A DNA stretch of 21,222 nt from Candidatus Woykebacteria bacterium RBG_16_39_9b (GTDB lineage: Bacteria > Patescibacteriota > Microgenomatia > Woykebacterales > RBG-16-39-9b): NCBI GenBank assembly GCA_001816695.1, contig MHCR01000019.1:3989-25210 (forward strand), given 5' to 3'. The position numbers were made by a program, and so were the translations under genes. A model generated the notes under the pieces. That model ran no database searches, was not told the origin of the DNA, and was given only the letters and a program-made list of their open reading frames with translations. Positions 1 to 7,473 of this stretch are shown piece by piece. Positions within the stretch are counted from its first letter, which is position 1, and the number at the start of each line of letters is the position of its first letter.

Positions 1-786
1 GAGCGTACGCTCGATTCGTTCGTTTCCGCATGTGACCTGCTTGGGGCCCGTAATACCTGGCTTGGAAATCCGGAGATCTTTTCCAGTCAGGCAAAAGGCG
101 AGTCGCTAGCTGATATGATCCAGGTGATCTGTCGCTACCATTATGATTTAATCGTCATACGATCCAAACTACAAGGGGAGGTCGCAAGAGCAGCGTCTGT
201 TTCGGGTGACGTCCCGGTCATTAACGCAGGTGATGGTTCCGGTGAGCACCCGACCCAGGCTCTACTTGATGCGTTCACAATCCACCGTGAGCTTGGGACG
301 ATAGATGACGTCTCGATCGCGTTGGTTGGGGATCTGCACTACAGCAGAACGATCCGATCCCTTGCCTTCATGTTGCCACAGTGGAACGTTGGAAGGATCT
401 TCTTCGTTGGTCCTCCAAACTGGAGAGTTGGTGAGGACGTTCGGGCTTTCTTGGATGACAAGGGGGTGTGCTACAGAGAAGGAACTGATCTCGCAGAAAT
501 ATCGTCAGAAGTGGACATCGTCTATCTGACGAGGGCGCAGACGGAGAGAACCAACCTTGCGATGAGGTTCCTTAACTCGCCGGGTCAAAAGGTGTGTGTA
601 ACACTTACTGATGAGGTTCTTGGGAGAATGCCTGATCACGCCAGAGTTATGCACCCTCTGCCGAGAAATGACGAGTTTGGGGAGTTACCAGAGGAATTCA
701 CGGATCACCCGAAGGTTATCATCTTCGATCAAGTCTACAACGGGCTCCTGATCCGGATGGCCCTTCTACAAATGCTTCTCGGCTAA
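1..786 (+). CDS. pyrB: Aspartate carbamoyltransferase catalytic subunit, 5'-truncated
   Basis: The enzyme condenses carbamoyl phosphate with aspartate in de novo pyrimidine synthesis, in the cytoplasm. The frame is open from base 1, so about 50 N-terminal residues lie outside the window; the first residues (ERTLDSF) match the end of the STRTRxSF carbamoyl-phosphate loop. Family landmarks follow in order: the AKGESLAD lysine loop, an IRSK segment at the usual carbamoyl-phosphate-binding arginine, NAGDGSGEHPTQ with the catalytic-site histidine, the VGDLHYSRT aspartate-domain motif, the RAQTER loop, and HPLPRNDEF. The arginine three residues after the loop threonine position reads as leucine, although only part of the motif is visible. 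The gene is GC-rich (35 of 60 bases at 181-240) compared with most neighbours and ends at a strong terminator. Identification is secure. Confidence 0.95.
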   Translation, partial: ERTLDSFVSACDLLGARNTWLGNPEIFSSQAKGESLADMIQVICRYHYDLIVIRSKLQGEVARAASVSGDVPVINAGDGSGEHPTQALLDAFTIHRELGTIDDVSIALVGDLHYSRTIRSLAFMLPQWNVGRIFFVGPPNWRVGEDVRAFLDDKGVCYREGTDLAEISSEVDIVYLTRAQTERTNLAMRFLNSPGQKVCVTLTDEVLGRMPDHARVMHPLPRNDEFGELPEEFTDHPKVIIFDQVYNGLLIRMALLQMLLG

Positions 787-808
787 GAGTGTTTCGTACT
801 GCCGACAG

Positions 809-845
809 CCGGGGCGACAAGAAGTCGTCTCCGGTTTTCTTTTTG
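809..845 (+). terminator. Intrinsic terminator after pyrB
   Basis: A GC-rich stem (809-818 with 824-834, one bulged T, one G-T pair) closes an AAGAA loop and is followed by a T-rich tract ending at 844. It lies 22 bases after the pyrB stop, so pyrB transcription should end here and the downstream protease needs its own promoter. Confidence 0.8.
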
Positions 846-874
846 TTAAGAGATACCACATCTTACTTTGTAGG

Positions 875-903
875 TTGAAAATTGATAAATTTATAAGTAA
901 AAT
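875..903 (+). promoter_or_regulatory. Candidate promoter for the HtrA-like protease
   Basis: TTGAAA (875-880) and TAAAAT (898-903) are separated by 17 bases, just after the pyrB terminator. If this promoter is used, transcription would start near 910, at or just before a GTG at 911. The ATG at 902 and the TTG at 875 would then not be usable starts. The region is AT-rich, so a chance match is possible. Confidence 0.35.
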
Positions 904-2062
904 GTATAACGTGAGACCTCGATTTAAGTTCAATAAAAGCCTCCTTTGGATAATTGCAGTTTTTATTTCTACTGTTTTTGGAGCGATAGTGGGTATCACT
1001 TATCCGTCTTGGTATAATTCATTGGCCTTTAAGGATTCTATACCAGATTTTCTCCGCCCTCCTAAGGCCCTAGAGACAGTCAAAACAGATAAAGGCGAAA
1101 CGCTGGTAAGAACCGTTGAGGAATCAGCAGTTATTGATGTGGTTGATAAAGCTTCACCGGCAGTTGTTTCAATACTAGCAAAACAAGTTACTTTTGATCC
1201 GAGGCGAGGTCCTACCACCGATGAGCAGGGAATTGGGACTGGCTTTATTGTCGATTCAAGCGGAATAATACTTACAAACGATCATGTTGTGAGCGACAAA
1301 ACTATAACATACACCGTTCTGACGAAAGATCAGAAAAGCTACTCTGTTGTATCCATTGATCGCGACAGCTCAAACGATTTTGCTATAATTAAAATCAATG
1401 CGAGTAACTTGCCAACGATTGGACTTGGAGATTCTAGTTCGTTGAAGGTTGGCCAGAAAGTCGTTGCGATCGGCAATGCCCTGGGCAGATTCCAAAACAC
1501 AGTTACAGTAGGCGTCGTATCCGGTATTGGTAGAGGAGTGACCGCATCTGATCAATTCGGCTTCGCGAGCGAGACTTTGGAGAATGTGATTCAAACAGAC
1601 GCGGCTTTAAATCCAGGAAATTCTGGAGGACCGTTGCTTGATTTATCCGGAAAAGTAGTAGGGATTAATTTCGCGACGACCAGCGGTGCTGAAAATATTG
1701 GATTTGTTATACCAATAAATAGAGTTAAATCTATTTTAGAACAATTTAAGAGTCAAGGGCGAATAATAAAGCCCTTCCTTGGCATCGCTTATAATATTAT
1801 TGGTTCTGATATTGCTCAGCTGCAAAATCTTCCTGAAGGCGCGTATGTCCAAAGAGTTATTGTGGACTCACCGGCAGCCAAAGCAGGTATTGAGATTGGC
1901 GATGTTATCACCGAACTAGGAGGGGAGAAGATAACTTTAGAGAATTCACTTGCCACTATAATTCGTAAATTTAATGTTGGTGATAAGGTTAAACTTAAAG
2001 TAAACCGTAAAGGTAAAAATCTACAATTTGAGGTAAAACTTGAGGAAGCACCCAGAGAATAG
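902..2062 (+). CDS. Membrane-anchored HtrA/DegP-type serine protease with one PDZ domain
   Basis: This is an S1C (trypsin-fold) protease expected to degrade misfolded proteins on the outer face of the cytoplasmic membrane. Counting from the ATG at 902, one membrane segment lies near residues 13-34. The protease domain has the catalytic triad His128 (NDHVV), Asp159 (NDFAIIKI) and Ser241 (NPGNSGGP), followed by a single PDZ domain from about 293 to 383 containing SPAAKAG and IGDVI. The length (386 aa) is normal for a one-PDZ HtrA. The start is uncertain: the frame extends to a TTG at 875, and a GTG at 911 would fit the possible promoter at 875-903. None has a convincing SD. It stands alone between the pyrB terminator and the convergent prmC. 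Confidence 0.9.
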   Translation: MYNVRPRFKFNKSLLWIIAVFISTVFGAIVGITYPSWYNSLAFKDSIPDFLRPPKALETVKTDKGETLVRTVEESAVIDVVDKASPAVVSILAKQVTFDPRRGPTTDEQGIGTGFIVDSSGIILTNDHVVSDKTITYTVLTKDQKSYSVVSIDRDSSNDFAIIKINASNLPTIGLGDSSSLKVGQKVVAIGNALGRFQNTVTVGVVSGIGRGVTASDQFGFASETLENVIQTDAALNPGNSGGPLLDLSGKVVGINFATTSGAENIGFVIPINRVKSILEQFKSQGRIIKPFLGIAYNIIGSDIAQLQNLPEGAYVQRVIVDSPAAKAGIEIGDVITELGGEKITLENSLATIIRKFNVGDKVKLKVNRKGKNLQFEVKLEEAPRE

Positions 2063-2086
2063 GGGAATAAGGCTTTTTAAGAAAAA

Positions 2087-2902
2087 TTAGATCAAACCCT
2101 CTTTTCTACTTGATTCTGGAGATTGATAAATTGAAAAAGGGTGTTGCCAGATATTAGCCTTTCCGTCAACTTCATAAACAATAATTCCAGATTGAGCAAG
2201 CTTATTAGTAGCCTGACTAAAGAGATTTTTGTAATGTTGCTTTCCATCTGTACCACCATCAAAGGCAAGAAGTGGTTCCCAATTTTTAATTTGCGTCTCA
2301 AGGGTGTTTAACTTGTGAGAGGGAATATAAGGGAGATTTGCAACAATTAAATCTACAGAGGTTGAGATAGGGTTAAGAAGATCGCCCTGCATTAGAGTAA
2401 TTTGGTTGGTGAGATTGTGCTCAGCGACGTTTTCTTCTGCTAAAGAGAGCGCTTTATGATCAATATCAATAGCGAAAATATGAGCAAAGGGAAGAATTTT
2501 TGCCAAACTAATTGCTATACAAGCACTTCCCGTACCAACATCGGCAATTTTGTAAGTTGGGTCAGACGCTAAGTGGTTTTTTCTTTCTCTGTTAGGAATT
2601 CTAAAGATAAATTTAACAGCTTCCTCAATTAAACTTTCTGTTTCGGCTCTTGGTATAGCCGCTCTTTTGTCGGAGCGGATTCGACTCCTGTAAAAATCTT
2701 TGTAACCTAAGATGTAAGCAACTGGCTCGTGTAGTTTCCTTCTGGCTTCAAATTCTTTAAACTTGTGATAATCAGAAAAGTTTATTTCAAATTCCGGATA
2801 GGCGATAATGAAAGATCGATCCTTCTCTAAGATAGAAGACAAAAAGATCTCAGTTTCGGTTGGAGCCAGCTTTGTCTCTTTAAATATATTACTGATCTTC
2901 AT
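2087..2902 (-). CDS. prmC: Release factor glutamine methyltransferase PrmC
   Basis: This SAM-dependent enzyme N5-methylates the glutamine of the GGQ motif in release factors. The 271-aa protein has the expected N-terminal helical domain, a YILGYKDF segment, an IPRAETE motif (83-89; usually IPRPETE), SAM motif I at DVGTGSACIA (121-130), an acidic DID at 146-148, and the substrate motif as NLPY (189-192) rather than the usual NPPY. It is the last gene of the minus-strand block, 12 bases after prfA, its substrate gene. No clear SD is visible, so expression probably depends on the upstream genes. HemK-like DNA or protein methyltransferases share the fold, but the prfA neighbourhood supports PrmC. 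Confidence 0.9.
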   Translation of the reverse strand: MKISNIFKETKLAPTETEIFLSSILEKDRSFIIAYPEFEINFSDYHKFKEFEARRKLHEPVAYILGYKDFYRSRIRSDKRAAIPRAETESLIEEAVKFIFRIPNRERKNHLASDPTYKIADVGTGSACIAISLAKILPFAHIFAIDIDHKALSLAEENVAEHNLTNQITLMQGDLLNPISTSVDLIVANLPYIPSHKLNTLETQIKNWEPLLAFDGGTDGKQHYKNLFSQATNKLAQSGIIVYEVDGKANIWQHPFSIYQSPESSRKEGLI

Positions 2903-2914
2903 TAGTAAATAGTT

Positions 2915-3814
2915 TTACTTATTTCTATAGTGTTTTTCAAGGGAGGAAATAAGCAGCGTAAGATTACCGTTCAATATGTCTTCAATATTATGGAAACTTT
3001 TCCCAATTCGATGATCGGTTATTCTGTCTTGAGGAAAATTGTAAGTTCGTATTTTTTCTGATCGTTCTCCTGTCCCAACTTGTGTCTTCCGAGTAATATC
3101 TATACCCATCTTTTCTGCTTCTATTTTTGCTTCATATAATCTGGACCTAAGTACCGAGAAGGCCCTTTCTTTATTTTGAAATTGACTTCGTTCGCTTTGG
3201 CAAGTGACCACAAGGTTAGTAGGTAGGTGAACGATTCTAACGGCTGTTTCTACTTTTTGAACATTTTGGCCTCCATGACCACTGGCGCGAAAAGTTTCCA
3301 CTCTTAGTTCTTTCGGATCAATATGAAGCTGACTTTCGGTGATTTCTGGCAAAATGGCCACCGTAGCAGTAGAAGTGTGGATTCTGCCGGAACTTTCTGT
3401 AGCTGGTACTCTCTGGACTCGATGAACCCCAGATTCATACTGTAATTTTTTGTAAGCTCCTTCTCCTTCGATTAGAAAAATTATTTCTTTTATGTTTCCT
3501 ATGCCACCTTCATTTAAAGAAAGTTGTTCAACTCTCCAACCCATGTTTTGGGAGTAGCGGGCATACATTCGGTATAAATCAGCGGCGAAAAGTCCAGCTT
3601 CGTTTCCACCGGCGGCTGCTCTTATTTCAATAATGGCCGCTTTTGTCGTTGTATTTTCAGGGCGAAGCGCTGGAGATTCTAATGTTTGCAGTTGTTGCTG
3701 TAGAGATAATAACTCCTCTTTAGCCAACTTTGCTAGCTGAGGGTCTAGTTCTAATTTTTTAGTCTCTTCGATTTTTTTCTTTAAATCATTGATTTGCTTC
3801 GCCAGATAATCCAT
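2915..3814 (-). CDS. prfA: Peptide chain release factor 1, shortened N-terminal domain
   Basis: RF1 recognises UAA and UAG stop codons and triggers peptide release. The PAT tripeptide typical of RF1 stop-codon recognition is at 137-139, and the GGQ hydrolysis motif is at 181-183 in ASGHGGQNVQK. The C-terminal part shows CQSERSQFQNKERA and RTYNFPQDRITDHR, as in the family. At 299 aa it is about 55-60 residues shorter than usual (about 355-360). The missing part is in domain 1, since only about 58 charged, helix-forming residues precede the conserved IEIRAAAGGNEA. No upstream in-frame extension was found: the preceding 30 bases lead directly to rpmE. The reading frame is intact. Confidence 0.94.
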   Translation of the reverse strand: MDYLAKQINDLKKKIEETKKLELDPQLAKLAKEELLSLQQQLQTLESPALRPENTTTKAAIIEIRAAAGGNEAGLFAADLYRMYARYSQNMGWRVEQLSLNEGGIGNIKEIIFLIEGEGAYKKLQYESGVHRVQRVPATESSGRIHTSTATVAILPEITESQLHIDPKELRVETFRASGHGGQNVQKVETAVRIVHLPTNLVVTCQSERSQFQNKERAFSVLRSRLYEAKIEAEKMGIDITRKTQVGTGERSEKIRTYNFPQDRITDHRIGKSFHNIEDILNGNLTLLISSLEKHYRNK

Positions 3815-3844
3815 AGTTGGTTAGGGGATAGATACAGCTGAAAT

Positions 3845-4168
3845 TTAACTTTCTTGTATTTTTTGCAGCATTTCTTTCAATGTCAGCGGTCTTTCAGGTT
3901 CTTTTTGCGCTTCTTTTTTAGCAGCCTTTTCAGAGGCGGCTTTCTTAAGATGCTCACGTCTTTCAGTTGCCTTGGTTTCCTGTCTCTTAAATCGCTCAAC
4001 TCTACCTTCAGTATCAACAAATTTTTCTTCACCGGTAAAGAAGGGATGACAATTACTGCATATATCCACACGAATTTCTGGCTTTGTGGAGCCGGTCACG
4101 AATGTATTACCGCAAGCACATGTCACACGAGCTTCAGGAAAGTATGTTGGATGAATATCAGCTTTCAT
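3845..4168 (-). CDS. rpmE: 50S ribosomal protein L31, zinc-binding type with long C-terminal tail
   Basis: L31 sits at the ribosomal subunit interface. The first 65 residues match bL31, with Cys17, Cys19, Cys37 and Cys40 (CAC...CSNC) forming the zinc-binding C+ form. The family is normally about 70 aa; here 107 aa include a roughly 40-residue Lys/Glu/Ala-rich tail (about 66-107) that looks helical and unstructured-like. It lies 23 bases after hisS and 30 bases before prfA on the same strand. A promoter-like sequence directly before the ATG (4178-4206) suggests it can also be transcribed independently of hisS. Confidence 0.93.
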   Translation of the reverse strand: MKADIHPTYFPEARVTCACGNTFVTGSTKPEIRVDICSNCHPFFTGEEKFVDTEGRVERFKRQETKATERREHLKKAASEKAAKKEAQKEPERPLTLKEMLQKIQES

Positions 4169-4177
4169 AACGTTCGT

Positions 4178-4206
4178 AGTTTACCACAACGTTAAGTTTG
4201 GGACAA
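4178..4206 (-). promoter_or_regulatory. rpmE: Extended -10 promoter before rpmE, inside the 3' end of hisS
   Basis: On the minus strand TTGTCC (4206-4201) is followed after 17 bases by TAAACT (4183-4178), preceded by TGG as in an extended -10. The ATG begins 10 bases downstream of the -10, so the predicted transcript has almost no leader. The -35 lies within the hisS coding end. Confidence 0.55.
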
Positions 4207-5421
4207 GCGTATTTTGTCAATAACAGATATAACGTCGATTGTTTCTTGTTTTTTGGTGCTCAGGTTCTTTAAAGTAACAGTCTTTTCTTGTTGTTCTTTT
4301 TCACCGATTATAATTGCAAACGGGATATTTTTCTTATCAGCGTATTTTAGCTGTTTTTCTAATGAGATTTTTTTCCCGCCGAGCTGTTCTAAATAAACCT
4401 CAGTATTTATACCCGCGTTACGTAATTTCGAAGCTATTTTAAGTGAGCTTTCTAGCGATTTATCGCCTAAAATTGTGACCAAAACGGTAGTTGTAGCTTT
4501 ATCCTCTGGAAGCAAGCCTTGGGAGTTAGCAGCATCTAAAAGTCTGTCGAACCCGAATGAAAAACCGACAGCAGGCGTTTCTTTACCGGTAAATGATCCA
4601 ATTAAATTGTCATAACGACCGCCCCCACCAACCGAGCCTGTTTGATATCCCTCTACCTCCATTTCAAAAATAACACCAGTGTAATAATCTAAGCCGCGGG
4701 CAAGTGTGGGGTCAAAAATGACCCTATTTTTATCTATACCAATTGGTGAAAATAAATTAAAAAGCTCTTCTATTTGGCGTGGAGGTTTTGATTCTTTTAT
4801 TTTGACTAGAACCTCTTTGGCTTTCTCAAGATTAAAACCAGATTTTGATATCTCGCGAACCACTTCTTGTTCAGAGAGTTTTTTCAATTTATCCAGGGCC
4901 GAAATAACTTTTTTCGGTAGGCCCTTAAATGTATCTCTGGTATTTATTCTTAGATAGTACTCTTTAAAACCGATTTTATTCATTGCTTCTAGAGCACAAG
5001 CTATAATCTCAGCGTCCGATAAAAAAGAGGAGGATCCAACAGTATCGAAATCCACTTGTAGAAACTCTCTAAAACGTCCGGCTTGTGGATTATCTGCCCT
5101 CCAAACTACTTGAGTTTGGTAACGTTTAAATGGTTTAGGAAGGGTTGGATAGGTAGCGATTACTCGAGATAAAGGAACTGTTTGATCGTATCTTAAGGCC
5201 AGTTCTCGACCGCCACGGTCAGAAAATTCATAAATTAATTTTTCTTCTTCCCCGTATTTTCCTTTTAAAGTTTGCGCAAATTCAACGGCAGGTGTTTCAA
5301 GAGGTTCAAACCCATATTTTTTGAAGGTAAGTGTCAGTTTATCCAATAGAAAAGCTCGCCGCGTTGCGGCGCTTGGTAAAAAGTCTCTAAAACCCTTAGG
5401 TGTCTGAGGTTTAATTTTCAT
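4192..5421 (-). CDS. hisS: Histidyl-tRNA synthetase
   Basis: This class II aminoacyl-tRNA synthetase charges tRNA-His. The 409-aa length is normal. It shows the N-terminal GFRDFLP, class II motif 2 around 107-126 (WRADNPQAGRFREF), the HisRS-specific ARGLDYYTG loop (241-249), GGGGRYDNLIG (266-275), motif 3 at PAVGFSFGFDRL (283-294), and a C-terminal anticodon-binding domain from about 310. It is the first gene of the minus-strand translation block and has its own promoter immediately upstream. Confidence 0.97.
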   Translation of the reverse strand: MKIKPQTPKGFRDFLPSAATRRAFLLDKLTLTFKKYGFEPLETPAVEFAQTLKGKYGEEEKLIYEFSDRGGRELALRYDQTVPLSRVIATYPTLPKPFKRYQTQVVWRADNPQAGRFREFLQVDFDTVGSSSFLSDAEIIACALEAMNKIGFKEYYLRINTRDTFKGLPKKVISALDKLKKLSEQEVVREISKSGFNLEKAKEVLVKIKESKPPRQIEELFNLFSPIGIDKNRVIFDPTLARGLDYYTGVIFEMEVEGYQTGSVGGGGRYDNLIGSFTGKETPAVGFSFGFDRLLDAANSQGLLPEDKATTTVLVTILGDKSLESSLKIASKLRNAGINTEVYLEQLGGKKISLEKQLKYADKKNIPFAIIIGEKEQQEKTVTLKNLSTKKQETIDVISVIDKIRLSQT

Positions 5422-5428
5422 TGGCCAT

Positions 5429-5457
5429 ATTTTACATTATGCTATCTAGACAAACAA
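5429..5457 (-). promoter_or_regulatory. hisS: Promoter of hisS, predicted leaderless
   Basis: Reading the minus strand, TTGTTT (5457-5452), a 17-base spacer and TAAAAT (5434-5429) precede the hisS ATG at 5421 by only 7 bases after the -10. The predicted transcription start therefore falls on or next to the start codon. No SD can fit. Confidence 0.55.
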
Positions 5458-5533
5458 GCTACTGACAATACATTCTATTTGGAGCTACGATCGACAGAAC
5501 ATCGGTTGGATTACAGAGGATGAGGGTGCTTTT

Positions 5534-6292
5534 TTATGGTGTAGCAGAAGTAGTTGCGGATGAGGTACTTTCTTTTTCTTTAACCCCAGCAAAGTTTCCT
5601 GGTATGACAAATATTCTCTTGGCAGTTATGACCCCTTTATTATCAATTGTTCCGGAAGCAGCAACTCGATCACCAACTTTTATATCAGATAGAGAAGCGT
5701 TTTCTATATCTTTAATTTTAATCTTAGTGTCCGTAGTAGTTTTTACTGTAAAGATTTTATCAGTGTAGATTAGATGGGTTAGGGTTAAAGCATCTTTAGA
5801 GATAGATTTTACAGTTCCAAAAACCGCATGACGGCGAAGGATTGATCTATTAAATTTAACGACAAATCTTGCTAAGCCGGAATTTTCATCTTTCGCTATT
5901 CCCACAGCTGATATTTTATCACCAACTTTTAAATCAGAAAGGGCAATTGTTTTCTTTCCGCCTTGTCCAACCTGAACGAATTTAGTGACATTATCAGTAA
6001 ATATTGTCTTAACTGTCTCTTTTTTTGTTTCTATATTTATTGTAGTGCCAGAAATACTTGTTATTGTACCAAACACATGGCCGCGTCGGCTTTTTAACTT
6101 TTCTCGCAGCTCTTGTGAACTATCCTTTATTTCAGAAGCCTTTGTATCCTTTTTTTCACGTAATTCCTCGATTCGTTGTTGGACCCGCTGGCGAGCTTCT
6201 GCAGCAGGGCTCGCTTTCTTCTGGGCATAAACAACGCTTCCTGAAAGAATTATGAAAAGTAATATGGTTGAAAAAAGAATTAATTTTTTCAT
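5534..6292 (-). CDS. Secreted protein with two DUF5666-like repeats
   Basis: The function is not known. The 252-aa product begins with a clear signal peptide (KK, hydrophobic 4-20, likely cut after VYA at 23). A charged Glu/Arg/Lys stretch (28-70) follows that looks like a coiled coil. Two related beta-rich repeats come next, about 72-133 (HVFGTITSISGTTINI ... DLKVGDKISAVG) and about 156-231 (AVFGTVKSISKDALTL ... DIKVGDRVAASG). The tail is Ser/Thr/Ala-rich. The repeats match the small OB-like pattern annotated as DUF5666. It follows the Ig-like membrane protein gene by 2 bases on the same strand, so the two are likely co-expressed and both act outside the membrane. It could bind a polymer or ligand, but the sequence does not show which. 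Confidence 0.8.
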   Translation of the reverse strand: MKKLILFSTILLFIILSGSVVYAQKKASPAAEARQRVQQRIEELREKKDTKASEIKDSSQELREKLKSRRGHVFGTITSISGTTINIETKKETVKTIFTDNVTKFVQVGQGGKKTIALSDLKVGDKISAVGIAKDENSGLARFVVKFNRSILRRHAVFGTVKSISKDALTLTHLIYTDKIFTVKTTTDTKIKIKDIENASLSDIKVGDRVAASGTIDNKGVITAKRIFVIPGNFAGVKEKESTSSATTSATP

Positions 6293-6294
6293 AT

Positions 6295-6750
6295 TTAGTC
6301 TATCTGCTCGTTAAGGTAAAGAATATTTCTTGTTTCTGTTTTTTCATTTCCAGTCTCATCAAAAACGGTTACTGTAACCTCATTCTCACCTTCAAGGAGC
6401 TTATATTCAGTAGAAAATGTTCCGTCTGTTTTTTCTAAAATTATATCTTCAGCGCCGCCATTTACGACTACAATAGCAGGAACTCCGGTCTTGCCAGATA
6501 CAGTAATAATATCTTTATTGACAGTTGTTCCATCCTCCGGATTGCTTAACGCCAAAACGAGTTCGTTTGGAGTGCTTTGGCTTGTTCCCGAAGGAACAGG
6601 TTCTGGTGAGGCTGTTCTTAAATACCAAAAAAGTAAGGAAAGTAGTATCCCAACCACGATACCTAGTCCAGCGGTGAAAATGATAGATTTTTTGTCGCGT
6701 TTTTCTTTGTTTGTGACGTTTGGAGTTTGAATGATTTCTTCTTCAGGCAT
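6295..6750 (-). CDS. Single-pass membrane protein with extracellular Ig-like domain
   Basis: No specific function is recognised. The 151-aa protein has an acidic then basic N-terminus, one membrane segment near 23-44 and a Pro/Ser/Thr linker. A beta-sandwich-type domain (about 63-147) follows with SNPEDGTTVN, VSGKTG and EGENEVTVTVFDETGN, matching glucodextranase-like or bacterial Ig-like adhesion domains. It lacks catalytic motifs. It is the first gene of a two-gene unit with the DUF5666-like secreted protein and shares a divergent control region with the MBL-fold gene. A surface-binding or scaffold role is an inference from topology. Confidence 0.8.
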   Translation of the reverse strand: MPEEEIIQTPNVTNKEKRDKKSIIFTAGLGIVVGILLSLLFWYLRTASPEPVPSGTSQSTPNELVLALSNPEDGTTVNKDIITVSGKTGVPAIVVVNGGAEDIILEKTDGTFSTEYKLLEGENEVTVTVFDETGNEKTETRNILYLNEQID

Positions 6751-6763
6751 AAGGTACTAATCA

Positions 6764-6792
6764 GTTTAAACACCAAAAGGACAAGTTGTCAA
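6764..6792 (-). promoter_or_regulatory. Minus-strand promoter of the Ig-like protein unit
   Basis: On the minus strand a perfect TTGACA (6792-6787) is followed by 17 bases and TTAAAC (6769-6764), preceded by TGT. The predicted start is near 6757, giving a leader of about 6 bases to the ATG at 6750. Its -35 overlaps the -35 of the plus-strand promoter. Confidence 0.6.
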
Positions 6793-6814
6793 GGACATGA
6801 AAGTTTGTTAATAT
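6786..6814 (+). promoter_or_regulatory. Plus-strand promoter of the MBL-fold/dnaB unit
   Basis: TTGTCA (6786-6791), a 17-base spacer and TAATAT (6809-6814) with an upstream TGT form an extended -10 promoter. Predicted transcription starts near 6821, about 14 bases before the ATG at 6835, and no SD is visible in that leader. Confidence 0.6.
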
Positions 6815-6834
6815 CATTTCTACCTTTAAATTGT

Positions 6835-7473
6835 ATGGAAATTACCTTCTTAGGACACTCTTCATTTAAATTACGAGGAAAATCTACTAGCTTAATAACA
6901 GATCCTTACAATCCTTCTGTTGGGCTGAAGTTCCCAAAAGCCGAGGCAAATATAGTAACGATTAGTCATAATCACCCAGACCATAATTATAAAGAAGCGG
7001 TTTTAGGTAATCCCTTTGTAGCATCCGGTCCGGGTGAGTATGAAGTTGCTGGTGTAAAAATTGTAGGGATTGCTTCTTACCACGATTCTAAAGGTGGGAA
7101 AGAAAAAGGTGTAAACACAATCTATTCGATTAAAATGGATGGTGTAACAATTGCTCATTTAGGAGATTTTGGCCAAAACGAGCTGTCTGACCGACAGTTG
7201 GAGCAACTTGGAGATGTAAGCATTTTGATTATCCCGATTGGCGGTGTGTACACTGTTGATGGTGAAACAGCTACTAAGATAGTGTCCCAAATAGAACCAA
7301 AAATAGTCATACCGATGCACTATTTCGATAAAGATTTAAATGTAAATCTTGAAAAAGCGGAAAAGTTTTTGAAGGAGATGGGCCAAGAAAAACCAGAGGT
7401 TTTGAAAAAGATCACTGTTAAACGTGAAGGTTTGCCCCCTGAAGTTCGGGTAATATTGATGGAGAAATCTTAA
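6835..7473 (+). CDS. Metallo-beta-lactamase-fold hydrolase (Lactamase_B_3/UPF0173-like)
   Basis: This is a small MBL-fold metal-dependent hydrolase of unknown substrate. From the ATG at 6835 it has 212 aa. The typical start MEITFLGHSSFKL precedes the metal motif HNHPDH (45-50), followed by ASGPGEYEV, AHLGDFG and a late PMHYFD. This matches the YtkL-like family of cytoplasmic proteins. The open frame extends upstream to 6727, but the family N-terminus and the promoter at 6786-6814 support 6835. Its stop overlaps the dnaB start (TAATG), so translation of the two is probably coupled. Confidence 0.88.
   Translation: MEITFLGHSSFKLRGKSTSLITDPYNPSVGLKFPKAEANIVTISHNHPDHNYKEAVLGNPFVASGPGEYEVAGVKIVGIASYHDSKGGKEKGVNTIYSIKMDGVTIAHLGDFGQNELSDRQLEQLGDVSILIIPIGGVYTVDGETATKIVSQIEPKIVIPMHYFDKDLNVNLEKAEKFLKEMGQEKPEVLKKITVKREGLPPEVRVILMEKS

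Noticed and set aside
3854..4195. 113-codon plus-strand frame
   Set aside because: It is antisense to rpmE, whose zinc-binding cysteines and family N-terminus are clear; the antisense product is Phe/Ser-rich without motifs.
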